NCBI GenBank assembly: GCA_028554795.2
Contig: CM068839.1
Span: 88,061,540 to 88,125,539 of the forward strand
Reading direction: 5' to 3'
Length of the DNA stretch: 64,000 nucleotides
DNA from: Sinohyriopsis cumingii
Lineage: Eukaryota > Mollusca > Bivalvia > Unionida > Unionidae
The notes beneath the pieces are model-generated. The model saw only the letters and a list, made by a program, of their open reading frames with translations. It was not told the DNA's origin and made no database searches. Each line of letters begins with the position of its first letter. Position 1 is the first letter of the stretch. The position numbers and the translations under genes were made by a program. Below are positions 24,504 through 38,274 of this stretch, piece after piece.

Positions 24504-26903
24504 ACTTAAAAATGTTTAATTCAATTTTTAAATTCACAAAAAATGTGAGAAATACAATAAAACTCAAGAAATCTTTATTTGTTGGTATTCCGCAGCGTAA
24601 CAAATGGAACGTAACGCCCAGTGTAATTTCGACAATTTAGAACAAATCTTCATATGCGACAAAAAGATTTCAAAGAAACTATATATGTAATCTTTACTGG
24701 TTCGATCTACAAGTAAATAACTCCAGGATTCAGTTTATGGTGTACATTTCAAAAGGGAAATGGGATGAAATTATCTCGAAGTAATTGTAAGCAAAGTGTA
24801 CTAAAAGATTACATAGCTCGCCTCTTTGAAGTAATTATAAACAATGTAATAAACGAGTATGTATCTCAACTATTTGATGTAATTGAAACCAGAGTATTAA
24901 AGCCGAGTAAATATCTCAACTCGTTGAAGTAACTGTATAACTGTAAAAAGAGTAATAAATAAGTATATATCTCAATTCTCTGAAGTAATTGTAACCAAAA
25001 TACAATAAATGATTACATAGCTCATCTCTTCAAGGTAATTGTAACTAGTCTAATAAACTATTACATATCTCAGCTCTTCCAAGCAATTGTTAACAAAATG
25101 TAATAAATAACAGCTTAGATGACCTCTTCGATGCATTTAATAGTCTTCAGTTTACATAATAAAAACTAATTATCATGCAGGTCAATGGTCTTGGTGAGTT
25201 CAATGAACATCATGTAGAGTGGTTGACCTTGCTCTGTGTTCTTCTCTTGGAGTTGTCGTATGGAAAAGATCATGTCTGTCGTCGACCTGCCTGCTTTAAA
25301 GCCGCACTGGGATTCCAGGTGCACACGGTCCGCCAGCAACTGCAGCCTGTTGAGTATAATGCGAGAATACACTTTGCCAACGATGCTCAGAAGCGAGATC
25401 CCTCTGTAATTATTACAGTCACTGAGGTCGCCATTGTTTTTGTAAACGGTATCTCGCGCATATCTTGGAGGACCGCTCCTTTCCTCCCAGCAGAGACAAA
25501 GTAGCTCATGCAGCAGCTGAAGCAATGTTGGTTTCCCACGTTCGATAGCTTTGGGCGGGATGCTGTCACTACATGGTGCTTTGTCGTTTGGGACGGAGTC
25601 GATTGCTTTGTTGAGCTCCTCTAAGGTGGGCACTTTGTGGAGCTCCTCTATGGTGGGCAGTTTTTATGCTGCTAGGGCTGCATCGGTGACTGACATTTCT
25701 TGGGAGCATAGCTCTGAGTAGTGTTCCACCCATCTGGCCATCTGTTGCTCGCAGTCAGTGATCTCCTCTCCCGTCAGAGATTTCTGGCGGACGATCCCTT
25801 TCACCATAGGGCCTAGAGCCTTCTTGATATCACAGTACATACCTTGGATGTTTCCGGATTCGGCACTGCGCTGGAGTCCTTCACATAGTTGTTACCAGTA
25901 CTCGTTCGCGCACTGTCTAGCGATGTGTTGGGTGTTGCTTCGTGCGCTTCTGAGATCAGCAAGCATCCGTTCATTAGGGCATTTTTTGTAAGCTTTGAAG
26001 GCTTTTCATTTGTCTTCGATTATTGGTTCTATCCTTGATAGATGTGCGCTGAACTAGTGCCAAACGTGGCCATGGCTGTGCTGTAGATGACACCCTTCAT
26101 GGCGCTCCACATGGCTGTTTCATCGTGATCTGGCAGGTCTTGGAGTGCCTGGTCCAGGGCTAGTATGAGAATACAAGAGTATATCACAATTATGCTCATG
26201 CAGCTCTGAGATTTTTTCAGAGACGTACGAAAATTCAATCAAAATCCAATTAAACATTTTATAATTTCATTTGTATTAAATGTTCTAATTCGAGGTTATT
26301 AAAAGCTTATTACATGAATAAACTGCACAATTTTGCAGGTGCCACATTTTACTTAAATAAAAACAGACACCATGAAAAAGGAAAAATCAGCCAAATATAT
26401 TCATATATTACCAAAACATAATGCAAATAGACTTTTTTTTATATAAATTATTACAAAAAGTGCACATGTAAGATTTATAAATTCTTTGGTTGATCTTTTT
26501 TATTCTGGCTGTGTCATACAGGAAATGTTTTTTAAACTAAACAGGCATTGGATATTGAAAATCAATTATAATCCTTATTATTGCAGCATATATACTTGTC
26601 AATTATTCTGGCCAAGCATTATGCTATAAGAATTGCATTGCATAAATGGAAATATATTGTACTGCAAACCCACTTCCTCACATCCGACCCTGTTATCTGT
26701 TGAATGAATGTATTCTACAAGTATCCTCAATGGCATGAATATGTGTTTTCTCTGAAATGTTTCAAACTTAATGCAAAATAATGGTGAAAGACAAACGTTA
26801 ATTCAAATAAAGCATCACACACATACACACGAATGCAACAGGTGTATACAGACAGGATGTCTTTCTTTGTCATACTATTTACACCGATAAATCAACAATA
26901 ACT
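24504..26903. repeat. Unit 15, L type (2,400 bp)
   Basis: First L with the six-A run in the alpha block, which all later L units keep (unit 25 with one A replaced by T). It also has AAAATGTTT at its start (shared with units 17 and 19), GTTTCATCG near 26117, and a private A to G at 26841. Confidence 0.96.
25166..26164 (-). pseudogene. L-type LINE RT fragment, unit 15
   Basis: First SVPNDKAPCSDS copy, still LSDCNN. DHDETAMW replaces DHDATAMW in the upstream linker. Confidence 0.85.
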
Positions 26904-28293
26904 ACTTGAAAGTGTTTTATTCAATTTTTAAATTCGGAAAAATGTTAGAAATACAATAAAACTCAAGAAATATTTATTTGTTGGTATTCCGCAGCGTGAC
27001 AAATGGAACGTAACGCTCAGTGTAATTTCGACAATTTAGAACAAATGTTCATAACCGACAAAAAGATTTCAAAGAAACTATATATGTAATCTTTACTGGT
27101 TCGATCTACAAGTAAATAGCTGCAGGATTCAGCTAATGGTGTACATTTCAAAAGGGAAATGGGATGAAATTGTCTCGAAGTAATTGTAACCAAAGCGTAC
27201 TAAAAGATTACATAGCTCGCCTCTTTGAAGTAATTATAAACAATGTAATAAACGAGTATGTATCTCAACAATTTGATGTAATTGTAACCAGAGTACTAAA
27301 GCCGAGTAAATATCTCAACTCGTTGAAGCAACTGTATAACTGTAACAAGAGTAATAAATGAGTATATATCTCAACTCTCTGAAGTAATTGTAACCAAAGT
27401 ACAATAAATGATTACATAGCTCATCTCTTAGAGGTAATTGTAACTAGTCTAATAAACTATTACATATCTCAGCTCTTCCAAGCAATTGTAAACAAAATGT
27501 AATAAATAACAGCTTAGATGACCTCTTCGATGCATTTAATAGTCTTTAGTTTACATAATAAAACTAATTATCATGCAGGTCAAAGGTCTTGGTGAGGTCG
27601 ATGAACATCATGTAGAGTGGTTGACCTTGCTCTGTGTTCTTCTCTTGGAGTTGTCGTATGGAAAATATCCTGTCTGTCGTCGACCTGCCTGCATTAAAGC
27701 CGCACTGGGATTCCAGGTGCACACTGTCCGCCAGCAACTGCAGCCTGTTGAATATAATGCGAGCATACACGTTGCCAACGATGCTCAGAAGCGAGATCAA
27801 GCGAGATCCCTCTGTAATTATTACAGTCACTGAGGTCGCCATTGTTTTTGTAAACGGTATCTCGCGCATGTCTTGGGGTCCGCTCCTTCCTCCCAGCAGA
27901 GACAAAGTAGCTCATGCAGTGGCTGAAGGAATGTTTGTTTCCCACGTTCGATAGCTTCGGGCGGGATGATGTCACTACCTGGTGCTTTGTCGTTTGGGAG
28001 GGAGTCGATTGCTTTGCTGAGCTCCTCTAAGGTGGGCACTTTGTCGAGCTCATCCATGGTGGGCAGTTTTTATGCTGCTAGGGGCCGCATCGGTGACTGA
28101 CATTTCTTGGGAGTATAGCTCTAGGTAGTGTTCCACCCATCTGGCCATCTGTCATACTTAATGCAAAATAATGGTGAAAGACAAACGTTAATTCAAATAA
28201 AGCATCGCACACATACACACGAATGCAACAAGTGTATACAGACATGATGTCTTCCGTCGTCATACTATATACACCGGCTAATCAACAATAACT
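26904..28293. repeat. Unit 16, S type (beta-S)
   Basis: Private C to T at 27547 and G to A at 27762. Confidence 0.95.
27564..28151 (-). pseudogene. S-type LINE RT fragment, unit 16
   Basis: Differs by the G to A at 27762, a change in the LSIVGNVYARI segment that is silent in the RT frame. Confidence 0.82.
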
Positions 28294-30691
28294 ACTTAAA
28301 AATGTTTAATTCAATTTTTAAATTCACAAAAAATGTGAGAAATACAATAAAACTCAAGAAATCTTTATTTGTTGGTATTCCGCAGCGTAACAAATGGAAC
28401 GTAACGCCCAGTGTAATTTCGACAATTTAGAACAAATCTTCATATGCGACAAAAAGATTTCAAAGAAACTATATATGTAATCTTTACTGGTTCGATCTAC
28501 AAGTAAATAACTCCAGGATTCAGTTTATGGTGTACATTTCAAAAGGGAAATGGGATGAAATTATCTCGAAGTAATTGTAACCAAAGTGTACTAAAAGATT
28601 ACATAGCTCGCCTCTTTGAAGTAATTATAAACAATGTAATAAACTAGTATGTATCTCAACTATTTGATGTAATTGAAACCAGAGTATTAAAGCCGAGTAA
28701 ATATCTCAACTCGTTGAAGTAACTGTATAACTGTAAAAAGAGTAATAAATAAGTATATATCTCAATTCTCTGAAGTAATTGTAACCAAAATACAATAAAT
28801 GATTACATAGCTCATCTCTTCAAGGTAATTGTAACTAGTCTAATAAACTATTACATATCTCAGCTCTTCCAAGCAATTGTTAACAAAATGTAATAAATAA
28901 CAGCTTAGATGACCTCTTCGATGCATTTAATAGTCTTCAGTTTACATAATAAAAACTAATTATCATGCAGGTCAATGGTCTTGGTGAGTTCAATGAACAT
29001 CATGTAGAGTGGTTGACCTTGCTCTGTGTTCTTCTCTTGGAGTTGTCGTATGGAAAAGATCATGTCTGTCGTCGACCTGCCTGCTTTAAAGCCGCACTGG
29101 GATTCCAGGTGCACACGGTCCGCCAGCAACTGCAGCCTGTTGAGTATAATGCGAGAATACACTTTGCCAACGATGCTCAGAAGCGAGATCCCTCTGTAAT
29201 TATTACAGTCACTGAGGTCGCCATTGTTTTTGTAAACGGTATCTCGCGCATATCTTGGAGGACCGCTCCTTTCCTCCCAGCAGAGACAAAGTAGCTCATG
29301 CAGCAGCTGAAGCAATGTTGGTTTCCCACGTTCGATAGCTTTGGGCGGGATGCTGTCACTACATGGTGCTTTGTCGTTTGGGACGGAGTCGATTGCTTTG
29401 TTGAGCTCCTCTAAGGTGGGCACTTTGTGGAGCTCCTCTATGGTGGGCAGTTTTTATGCTGTTAGGGCTGCATCGGTGACTGACATTTCTTGGGAGCATA
29501 GCTCTGAGTAGTGTTCCACCCATCTGGCCATCTGTTGCTCGCAGTCAGTGATCTCCTCTCCCGTCAGAGATTTCTGGCGGACGATCCCTTTCACCATAGG
29601 GCCTAGAGCCTTCTTGATATCACAGTACATACCTTGGATGTTTCCGGATTCGGCACTGCGCTGGAGTCCTTCACATAGTTGTTACCAGTACTCGTTCGCG
29701 CACTGTCTAGCGATGTGTTGGGTGTTGCTTCGAGCACTTCTGAGATCAGCAAGCGTCCGTTCATTAGGGCATTTTTTGTAAGCTTTGAAGGCTTTTCATT
29801 TGTCTTCGATTATTGGTTCTATCCTTGATAGATGTGCGCTGAACTAGTGCCAAACGTGGCCATGGCTGTGCTGTAGATGACACCCTTCATGGCGCTCCAC
29901 ATGGCTGTGGCATCGTGATCTGGCAGGTCTTGGAGTGCCTGGTCCAGGGCTAGTATGAGAATACAAGAGTATATCACAATTATGCTCATGCAGCTCTGAG
30001 ATTTTTTCAGAGACGTACGAAAATTCAATCAAAATCCAATTAAACATTTTATAATTTCATTTGTATTAAATGTTCTAATTCGAGGTTATTAAAAGCTTAT
30101 TACATGAATAAACTGCACAATTTTGCAGGTGCCACATTTTACTTAAATAAAAACAGACACCATGAAAAAGGAAAAATCAGCCAAATATATTCATATATTA
30201 CCAAAACATAATGCAAATAGACTTTTTTATATAAATTATTACAAAAAGTGCACATGTAAGATTTATAAATTCTTTGGTTGATCTTTTTTATTCTGGCTGT
30301 ATCATACAGGAAATGTTTTTTAAACTAAACAGGCATTGGATATTGAAAATCAATTATAATCCTTATTATTGCAGCATATATAATTGTCAATTATTCTGGC
30401 CAAGCATTATGCTATAAGAATTGCATTGCATAAATGGAAATATATTGTACTGCAAACCCACTTCCTCACATCCGACCCTGTTATCTGTTCAATGAATGTA
30501 TTCTACAAGTATCCTCAATGGCATGAATATGTGTTTTCTCTGAAATGTTTCAAACTTAATGCAAAATAATGGTGAAAGACAAACGTTAATTCAAATAAAG
30601 CATCACACACATACACACGAATGCAACAAGTGTATACAGACAGGATGTCTTTCTTTGTCATACTATTTACACCGATAAATCAACAATAACT
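28294..30691. repeat. Unit 17, L type (2,398 bp)
   Basis: Private G to T at 28645. Its right part shares the AGCACTTC, AAGCGTCC, short T run and GTATCATAC cluster with unit 13, 7,577 bp to the left, but not with unit 15 between them. Confidence 0.96.
28956..29954 (-). pseudogene. L-type LINE RT fragment, unit 17
   Basis: SVPNDKAPCSDS with LSDCNN, as in unit 15; linker DHDATAMW. Confidence 0.85.
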
Positions 30692-32081
30692 ACTTGAAAG
30701 TGTTTTATTCAATTTTTAAATTCGGAAAAATGTTAGAAATACAATAAAACTCAAGAAATATTTATTTGTTGGTATTCCGCAGCGTGACAAATGGAACGTA
30801 ACGCTCAGTGTAATTTCGACAATTTAGAACAAATGTTCATAACCGACAAAAAGATTTCAAAGAAACTATATATGTAATCTTTACTGGTTCGATCTACAAG
30901 TAAATAGCTGCAGGATTCAGCTAATGGTGTACATTTCAAAAGGGAAATGGGATGAAATTGTCTCGAAGTAATTGTAACCAAAGCGTACTAAAAGATTACA
31001 TAGCTCGCCTCTTTGAAGTAATTATAAACAATGTAATAAACGAGTATGTATCTCAACAATTTGATGTAATTGTAACCAGAGTACTAAAGCCGAGTAAATA
31101 TCTCAACTCGTTGAAGCAACTGTATAACTGTAACAAGAGTAATAAATGAGTATATATCTCAACTCTCTGAAGTAATTGTAACCAAAGTACAATAAATGAT
31201 TACATAGCTCATCTCTTAGAGGTAATTGTAACTAGTCTAATAAACTATTACATATCTCAGCTCTTCCAAGCAATTGTAAACAAAATGTAATAAATAACAG
31301 CTTAGATGACCTCTTCGATGCATTTAATAGTCTTCAGTTTACATAATAAAACTAATTATCATGCAGGTCAAAGGTCTTGGTGAGGTCGATGAACATCATG
31401 TAGAGTGGTTGACCTTGCTCTGTGTTCTTCTCTTGGAGTTGTCGTATGGAAAATATCCTGTCTGTCGTCGACCTGCCTGCATTAAAGCCGCACTGGGATT
31501 CCAGGTGCACACTGTCCGCCAGCAACTGCAGCCTGTTGAATATAATGCGGGCATACACGTTGCCAACGATGCTCAGAAGCGAGATCAAGCGAGATCCCTC
31601 TGTAATTATTACAGTCACTGAGGTCGCCATTGTTTTTGTAAACGGTATCTCGCGCATGTCTTGGGGTCCGCTCCTTCCTCCCAGCAGAGACAAAGTAGCT
31701 CATGCAGTGGCTGAAGGAATGTTTGTTTCCCACGTTCGATAGCTTCGGGCGGGATGATGTCACTACCTGGTGCTTTGTCGTTTGGGAGGGAGTCGATTGC
31801 TTTGCTGAGCTCCTCTAAGGTGGGCACTTTGTCGAGCTCATCCATGGTGGGCAGTTTTTATGCTGCTAGGGGCCGCATCGGTGACTGACATTTCTTGGGA
31901 GTATAGCTCTAGGTAGTGTTCCACCCATCTGGCCATCTGTCATACTTAATGCAAAATAATGGTGAAAGACAAACGTTAATTCAAATAAAGCATCGCACAC
32001 ATACACACGAATGCAACAAGTGTATACAGACATGATGTCTTCCGTCGTCATACTATATACACCGGCTAATCAACAATAACT
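30692..32081. repeat. Unit 18, S type (beta-S)
   Basis: Standard beta-S; no distinguishing change noticed. Confidence 0.95.
31352..31939 (-). pseudogene. S-type LINE RT fragment, unit 18
   Basis: AGAGAC form; no private change noticed. Confidence 0.82.
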
Positions 32082-34482
32082 ACTTAAAAATGTTTAATTC
32101 AATTTTTAAATTCACAAAAAATGTGAGAAATACAATAAAACTCAAGAAATCTTTATTTGTTGGTATTCCGCAGCGTAACAAATGGAACGTAACGCCCAGT
32201 GTAATTTCGACAATTTAGAACAAATCTTCATATGCGACAAAAAGATTTCAAAGAAACTATATATGTAATCTTTACTGGTTCGATCTACAAGTAAATAACT
32301 CCAGGATTCAGTTTATGGTGTACATTTCAAAAGGGAAATGGGATGAAATTATCTCGAAGTAATTGTAACCAAAGTGTACTAAAAGATTACATAGCTCGCC
32401 TCTTTGAAGTAATTATAAACAATGTAATAAACGAGTATGTATCTCAACTATTTGATGTAATTGAAACCAGAGTATTAAAGCCGAGTAAATATCTCAACTC
32501 GTTGAAGTAACTGTATAACTGTAAAAAGAGTAATAAATAAGTATATATCTCAATTCTCTGAAGTAATTGTAACCAAAATACAATAAATGATTACATAGCT
32601 CATCTCTTCAAGGTAATTGTAACTAGTCTAATAAACTATTACATATCTCAGCTCTTCCAAGCAATTGTTAACAAAATGTAATAAATAACAGCTTAGATGA
32701 CCTCTTCGATGCATTTAATAGTCTTCAGTTTGCATAATAAAAACTAATTATCATGCAGGTCAATGGTCTTGGTGAGTTCAATGAACATCATGTAGAGTGG
32801 TTGACCTTGCTCTGTGTTCTTCTCTTGGAGTTGTCGTGTGGAAAAGATCATGTCTGTCGTCGACCTGCCTGCTTTAAAGCCGCACTGGGATTCCAGGTGC
32901 ACACGGTCCGCCAGCAACTGCAGCCTGTTGAGTATAATGCGAGAATACACTTTGCCAACGATGCTCAGAAGCGAGATCCCTCTGTAATTATTACAGTTAC
33001 TGAGGTCGCCATTGTTTTTGTAAACGGTATCTCGCGCATATCTTGGAGGACCGCTCCTTTCCTCCCAGCAGAGACAAAGTAGCTCATGCAGCAGCTGAAG
33101 CAATGTTGGTTTCCCACGTTCGATAGCTTTGGGCGGGATGCTGTCACTACATGGTGCTTTGTCGTTTGGGACGGAGTCGATTGCTTTGTTGAGCTCCTCT
33201 AAGGTGGGCACTTTGTGGAGCTCCTCTATGGTGGGCAGTTTTTATGCTGTTAGGGCTGCATCGGTGACTGACATTTCTTGGGAGCATAGCTCTGAGTAGT
33301 GTTCCACCCATCTGGCCATCTGTTGCTCGCAGTCAGTGATCTCCTCTCCCGTCAGAGATTTCTGGCGGACGATCCCTTTCACCATAGGGCCTAGAGCCTT
33401 CTTGATATCACAGTACATACCTTGGATGTTTCCGGATTCGGCACTGCGCTGGAGTCCTTCACATAGTTGTTACCAGTACTCGTTCGCGCACTGTCTAGCG
33501 ATGTGTTGGGTGTTGCTTCGTGCGCTTCTGAGATCAGCAAGCATCCGTTCATTAGGGCATTTTTTGTAAGCTTTGAAGGCTTTTCATTTGTCTTCGATTA
33601 TTGGTTCTATCCTTGATAGATGTGCGCTGAACTAGTGCCAAACGTGGCCATGGCTGTGCTGTAGATGACACCCTTCATGGCGCTCCACATGGCTGTGGCA
33701 TCGTGATCTGGCAGGTCTTGGAGTGCCTGGTCCAGGGCTAGTATGAGAATACAAGAGTATATCACAATTATGCTCATGCAGCTCTGAGATTTTTTCAGAG
33801 ACGTACGAAAATTCAATCAAAATCCAATTAAACATTTTATAATTTCATTTGTATTAAATGTTCTAATTCGAGGTTATTAAAAGCTTATTACATGAATAAA
33901 CTGCACAATTTTGCAGGTGCCACATTTTACTTAAATAAAAACAGACACCATGAAAAAGGAAAAATCAGCCAAATATATTCATATATTACCAAAACATAAT
34001 GCAAATAGACTTTTTTTTAATATAAATTATTACAAAAAGTGCACATGTAAGATTTATAAATTCTTTGGTTGATCTTTTTTATTCTGGCTGTGTCATACAG
34101 GAAATGTTTTTTAAACTAAACAGGCATTGGATATTGAAAATCAATTATAATCCTTATTATTGCAGCATATATACTTGTCAATTATTCTGACCAAGCATTA
34201 TGCTATAAGAATTGCATTGCATAAATGGAAATATATTGTACTGCAAACCCACTTCCTCACATCCGACCCTGTTATCTGTTCAATGAATGTATTCTACAAG
34301 TATCCTCAATGGCATGAATATGTGTTTTCTCTGAAATGTTTCAAACTTAATGCAAAATAATGGTGAAAGACAAACGTTAATTCAAATAAAGCATCACACA
34401 CATACACACGAATGCAACAAGTGTATACAGACAGGATGTCTTTCTTTGTCATACTATTTACACCGATAAATCAACAATAACT
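32082..34482. repeat. Unit 19, L type (2,401 bp)
   Basis: Private A to G at 32732, A to G at 32838, and G to A at 34190. First unit with the TTAATATA form after the long T run near 34017. Confidence 0.96.
32744..33742 (-). pseudogene. L-type LINE RT fragment, unit 19
   Basis: SVPNDKAPCSDS with LSNCNN; private Ile to Thr (IFSTRQLQ) from 32838. Confidence 0.85.
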
Positions 34483-35872
34483 ACTTGAAAGTGTTTTATT
34501 CAATTTTTAAATTCGGAAAAATGTGAGAAATACAATAAAACTCAAGAAATATTTATTTGTTGGTATTCCGCAGCGTGACAAATGGAACGTAACGCTCAGT
34601 GTAATTTCGACAATTTAGAACAAATGTTCATAACCGACAAAAAGATTTCAAAGAAACTATATATGTAATCTTTACTGGTTCGATCTACAAGTAAATAGCT
34701 GCAGGATTCAGCTAATGGTGTACATTTCAAAAGGGAAATGGGATGAAATTGTCTCGAAGTAATTGTAACCAAAGCGTACTAAAAGATTACATAGCTCGCC
34801 TCTTTGAAGTAATTATAAACAATGTAATAAACGAGTATGTATCTCAACAATTTGATGTAATTGTAACCAGAGTACTAAAGCCGAGTAAATATCTCAACTC
34901 GTTGAAGCAACTGTATAACTGTAAAAAGAGTAATAAATAAGTATATATCTCAATTCTCTGAAGTAATTGTAACCAAAGTACAATAAATGATTACATAGCT
35001 CATCTCTTAGAGGTAATTGTAACTAGTCTAATAAACTATTACATATCTCAGCTCTTCCAAGCAATTGTAAACAAAATGTAATAAATAACAGCTTAGATGA
35101 CCTCTTCGATGCATTTAATAGTCTTCAGTTTACATAATAAAACTAATTATCATGCAGGTCAAAGGTCTTGGTGAGGTCGATGAACATCATGTAGAGTGGT
35201 TGACCTTGCTCTGTGTTCTTCTCTTGGAGTTGTCGTATGGAAAATATCCTGTCTGTCGTCGACCTGCCTGCATTAAAGCCGCACTGGGATTCCAGGTGCA
35301 CACTGTCCGCCAGCAACAGCAGCCTGTTGAATATAATGCGGGCATACACGTTGCCAACGATGCTCAGAAGCGAGATCAAGCGAGATCCCTCTGTAATTAT
35401 TACAGTCACTGAGGTCGCCATTGTTTTTGTAAACGGTATCTCGCGCATGTCTTGGGGTCCGCTCCTTCCTCCCAGCAGAGACAAAGTAGCTCATGCAGTG
35501 GCTGAAGGAATGTTTGTTTCCCACGTTCGATAGCTTCGGGCGGGATGATGTCACTACCTGGTGCTTTGTCGTTTGGGAGGGAGTCGATTGCTTTGCTGAG
35601 CTCCTCTAAGGTGGGCACTTTGTCGAGCTCATCCATGGTGGGCAGTTTTTATGCTGCTAGGGGCCGCATCGGTGACTGACATTTCTTGGGAGTATAGCTC
35701 TAGGTAGTGTTCCACCCATCTGGCCATCTGTCATACTTAATGCAAAATAATGGTGAAAGACAAACGTTAATTCAAATAAAGCATCGCACACATACACACG
35801 AATGCAACAAGTGTATACAGACATGATGTCTTCCGTCGTCATACTATATACACCGGCTAATCAACAATAACT
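34483..35872. repeat. Unit 20, S type with an L-type patch
   Basis: Three consecutive L-specific bases (34925, 34939, 34954) lie between S-specific sites at 34908 and 34979. This is the footprint of a short conversion from an L unit. Private T to A at 35318. The beta block reads ATGTGAG, as in units 22 and 24. Confidence 0.95.
35143..35730 (-). pseudogene. S-type LINE RT fragment, unit 20
   Basis: Private Gln to Leu (FNRLLLLAD) from 35318. Confidence 0.82.
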
Positions 35873-38274
35873 ACTTAAAAGTGTTTAATTCAATTTTTAA
35901 ATTCACAAAAAATGTGAGAAATACAATAAAACTCAAGAAATCTTTATTTGTTGGTATTCCGCAGCGTAACAAATAGGAACGTAACGCCCAGTGTAATTTC
36001 GACAATTTAGAACAAATCTTCATATGCGACAAAAAGATTTCAAAGAAACTATATATGTAATCTTTACTGGTTCGATCTACAAGTAAATAACTCCAGGATT
36101 CAGTTTATGGTGTACATTTCAAAAGGGAAATGGGATGAAATTATCTCGAAGTAATTGTAAGCAAAGTGTACTAAAAGATTACATAGCTCGCCTCTTTGAA
36201 GTAATTATAAACAATGTAATAAACGAGTATGTATCTCAACTATTTGATGTAATTGAAACCAGAGTATTAAAGCCGAGTAAATATCTCAACTCGTTGAAGT
36301 AACTGTATAACTGTAAAAAGAGTAATAAATAAGTATATATCTCAATTCTCTGAAGTAATTGTAACCAAAATACAATAAATGATTACATAGCTCATCTCTT
36401 CAAGGTAATTGTAACTAGTCTAATAAACTATTACATATCTCAGCTCTTCCAAGCAATTGTTAACAAAATGTAATAAATAACAGCTTAGATGACCTCTTCG
36501 ATGCATTTAATAGTCTTCAGTTTACATAATAAAAACTAATTATCATGCAGGTCAATGGTCTTGGTGAGTTCAATGAACATCATGTAGAGTGGTTGACCTT
36601 GCTCTGTGTTCTTCTCTTGGAGTTGTCGTATGGAAAAGATCATGTCTGTCGTCGACCTGCCTGCTTTAAAGCCGCACTGGGATTCCAGGTGCACACGGTC
36701 CGCCAGCAACTGCAGCCTGTTGAGTATAATGCGAGAATACACTTTGCCAACGATGCTCAGAAGCGAGATCCCTCTGTAATTATTACAGTCACTGAGGTCG
36801 CCATTGTTTTTGTAAACGGTATCTCGCGCATATCTTGGAGGACCGCTCCTTTCCTCCCAGCAGAGACAAAGTAGCTCATGCAGCAGCTGAAGCAATGTTG
36901 GTTTCCCACGTTCGATAGCTTTGGGCGGGATGCTGTCACTACATTGTGCTTTGTCGTTTGGGGCGGAGTCGATTGCTTTGTTGAGCTCCTCTAAGGTGGG
37001 CACTTTGTGGAGCTCCTCTATGGTGGGCAGTTTTTATGCTGCTAGGGCTGCATCGGTGACTGACATTTCTTGGGAGCATAGCTCTGAGTAGTGTTCCACC
37101 CATCTGGCCATCTGCTGCTCGCAGTCAGTGATCTCCTCTCCCGTCAGAGATTTCTGGCGGACGATCCCTTTCACCATAGGGCCTAGAGCCTTCTTGATAT
37201 CACAGTACATACCTTGGATGTTTCCGGATTCGGCACTGCGCTGGAGTCCTTCACATAGTTGTTACCAGTACTCGCTCGCGCACTGTCTAGCGATGTGTTG
37301 GGTGTTGCTTCGTGCGCTTCTGAGATCAGCAAGCATCCGTTCATTAGGGCATTTTTTGTAAGCTTTGAAGGCTTTTCATTTGTCTTCGATTATTGGTTCT
37401 ATCCTTGATAGATGTGCGCTGAACTAGTGCCAAACGTGGCCATGGCTGTGCTGTAGATGACACCCTTCATGGCGCTCCACATGGCTGTTTCATCGTGATC
37501 TGGCAGGTCTTGGAGTGCCTGGTCCAGGGCTAGTATGAGAATACAAGAGTATATCACAATTATGCTCATGCAGCTCTGAGATTTTTTCAGAGACGTACGA
37601 AAATTCAATCAAAATCCAATTAAACATTTTATAATTTCATTTGTATTAAATGTTCTAATTCGAGGTTATTAAAAGCTTATTACATGAATAAACTGCACAA
37701 TTTTGCAGGTGCCACATTTTACTTAAATAAAAACAGACACCATGAAAAAGGAAAAATCAGCCAAATATATTCATTTATTACCAAAACATAATGCAAATAG
37801 ACTTTTTTTTAATATAAATTATTACAAAAAGTGCACATGTAACATTTATAAATTCTTTGGTTGATCTTTTTTATTCTGGCTGTGTCATACAGGAAATGTT
37901 TTTTAAACTAAACAGGCATTGGATATTGAAAATCAATTATAATCCTTATTATTGCAGCATATATACTTGTCAATTATTCTGGCCAAGCATTATGCTATAA
38001 GAATTGCATTGCATAAATGGAAATATATTGTACTGCAAACCCACTTCCTCACATCCGACCCTGTTATCTGTTGAATGAATGTATTCTACAAGTATCCTCA
38101 ATGGCATGAATATGTGTTTTCTCTGAAATGTTTCAAACTTAATGCAAACTAATGGTGAAAGACAAACGTTAATTCAAATAAAGCATCACACACATACACA
38201 CGAATGCAACAAGTGTATACAGACAGGATGTCTTTCTTTGTCATACTATTTACACCGATAAATCAACAATAACT
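35873..38274. repeat. Unit 21, L type (2,402 bp)
   Basis: Extra A at about 35975 and T to C at 37275. Carries the left-domain protein variant (NDKAQCSDS) although it lies in the right domain. Confidence 0.96.
36536..37534 (-). pseudogene. L-type LINE RT fragment, unit 21
   Basis: SAPNDKAQCSDS subtype reappears in the right domain; linker DHDETAMW. Confidence 0.85.
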
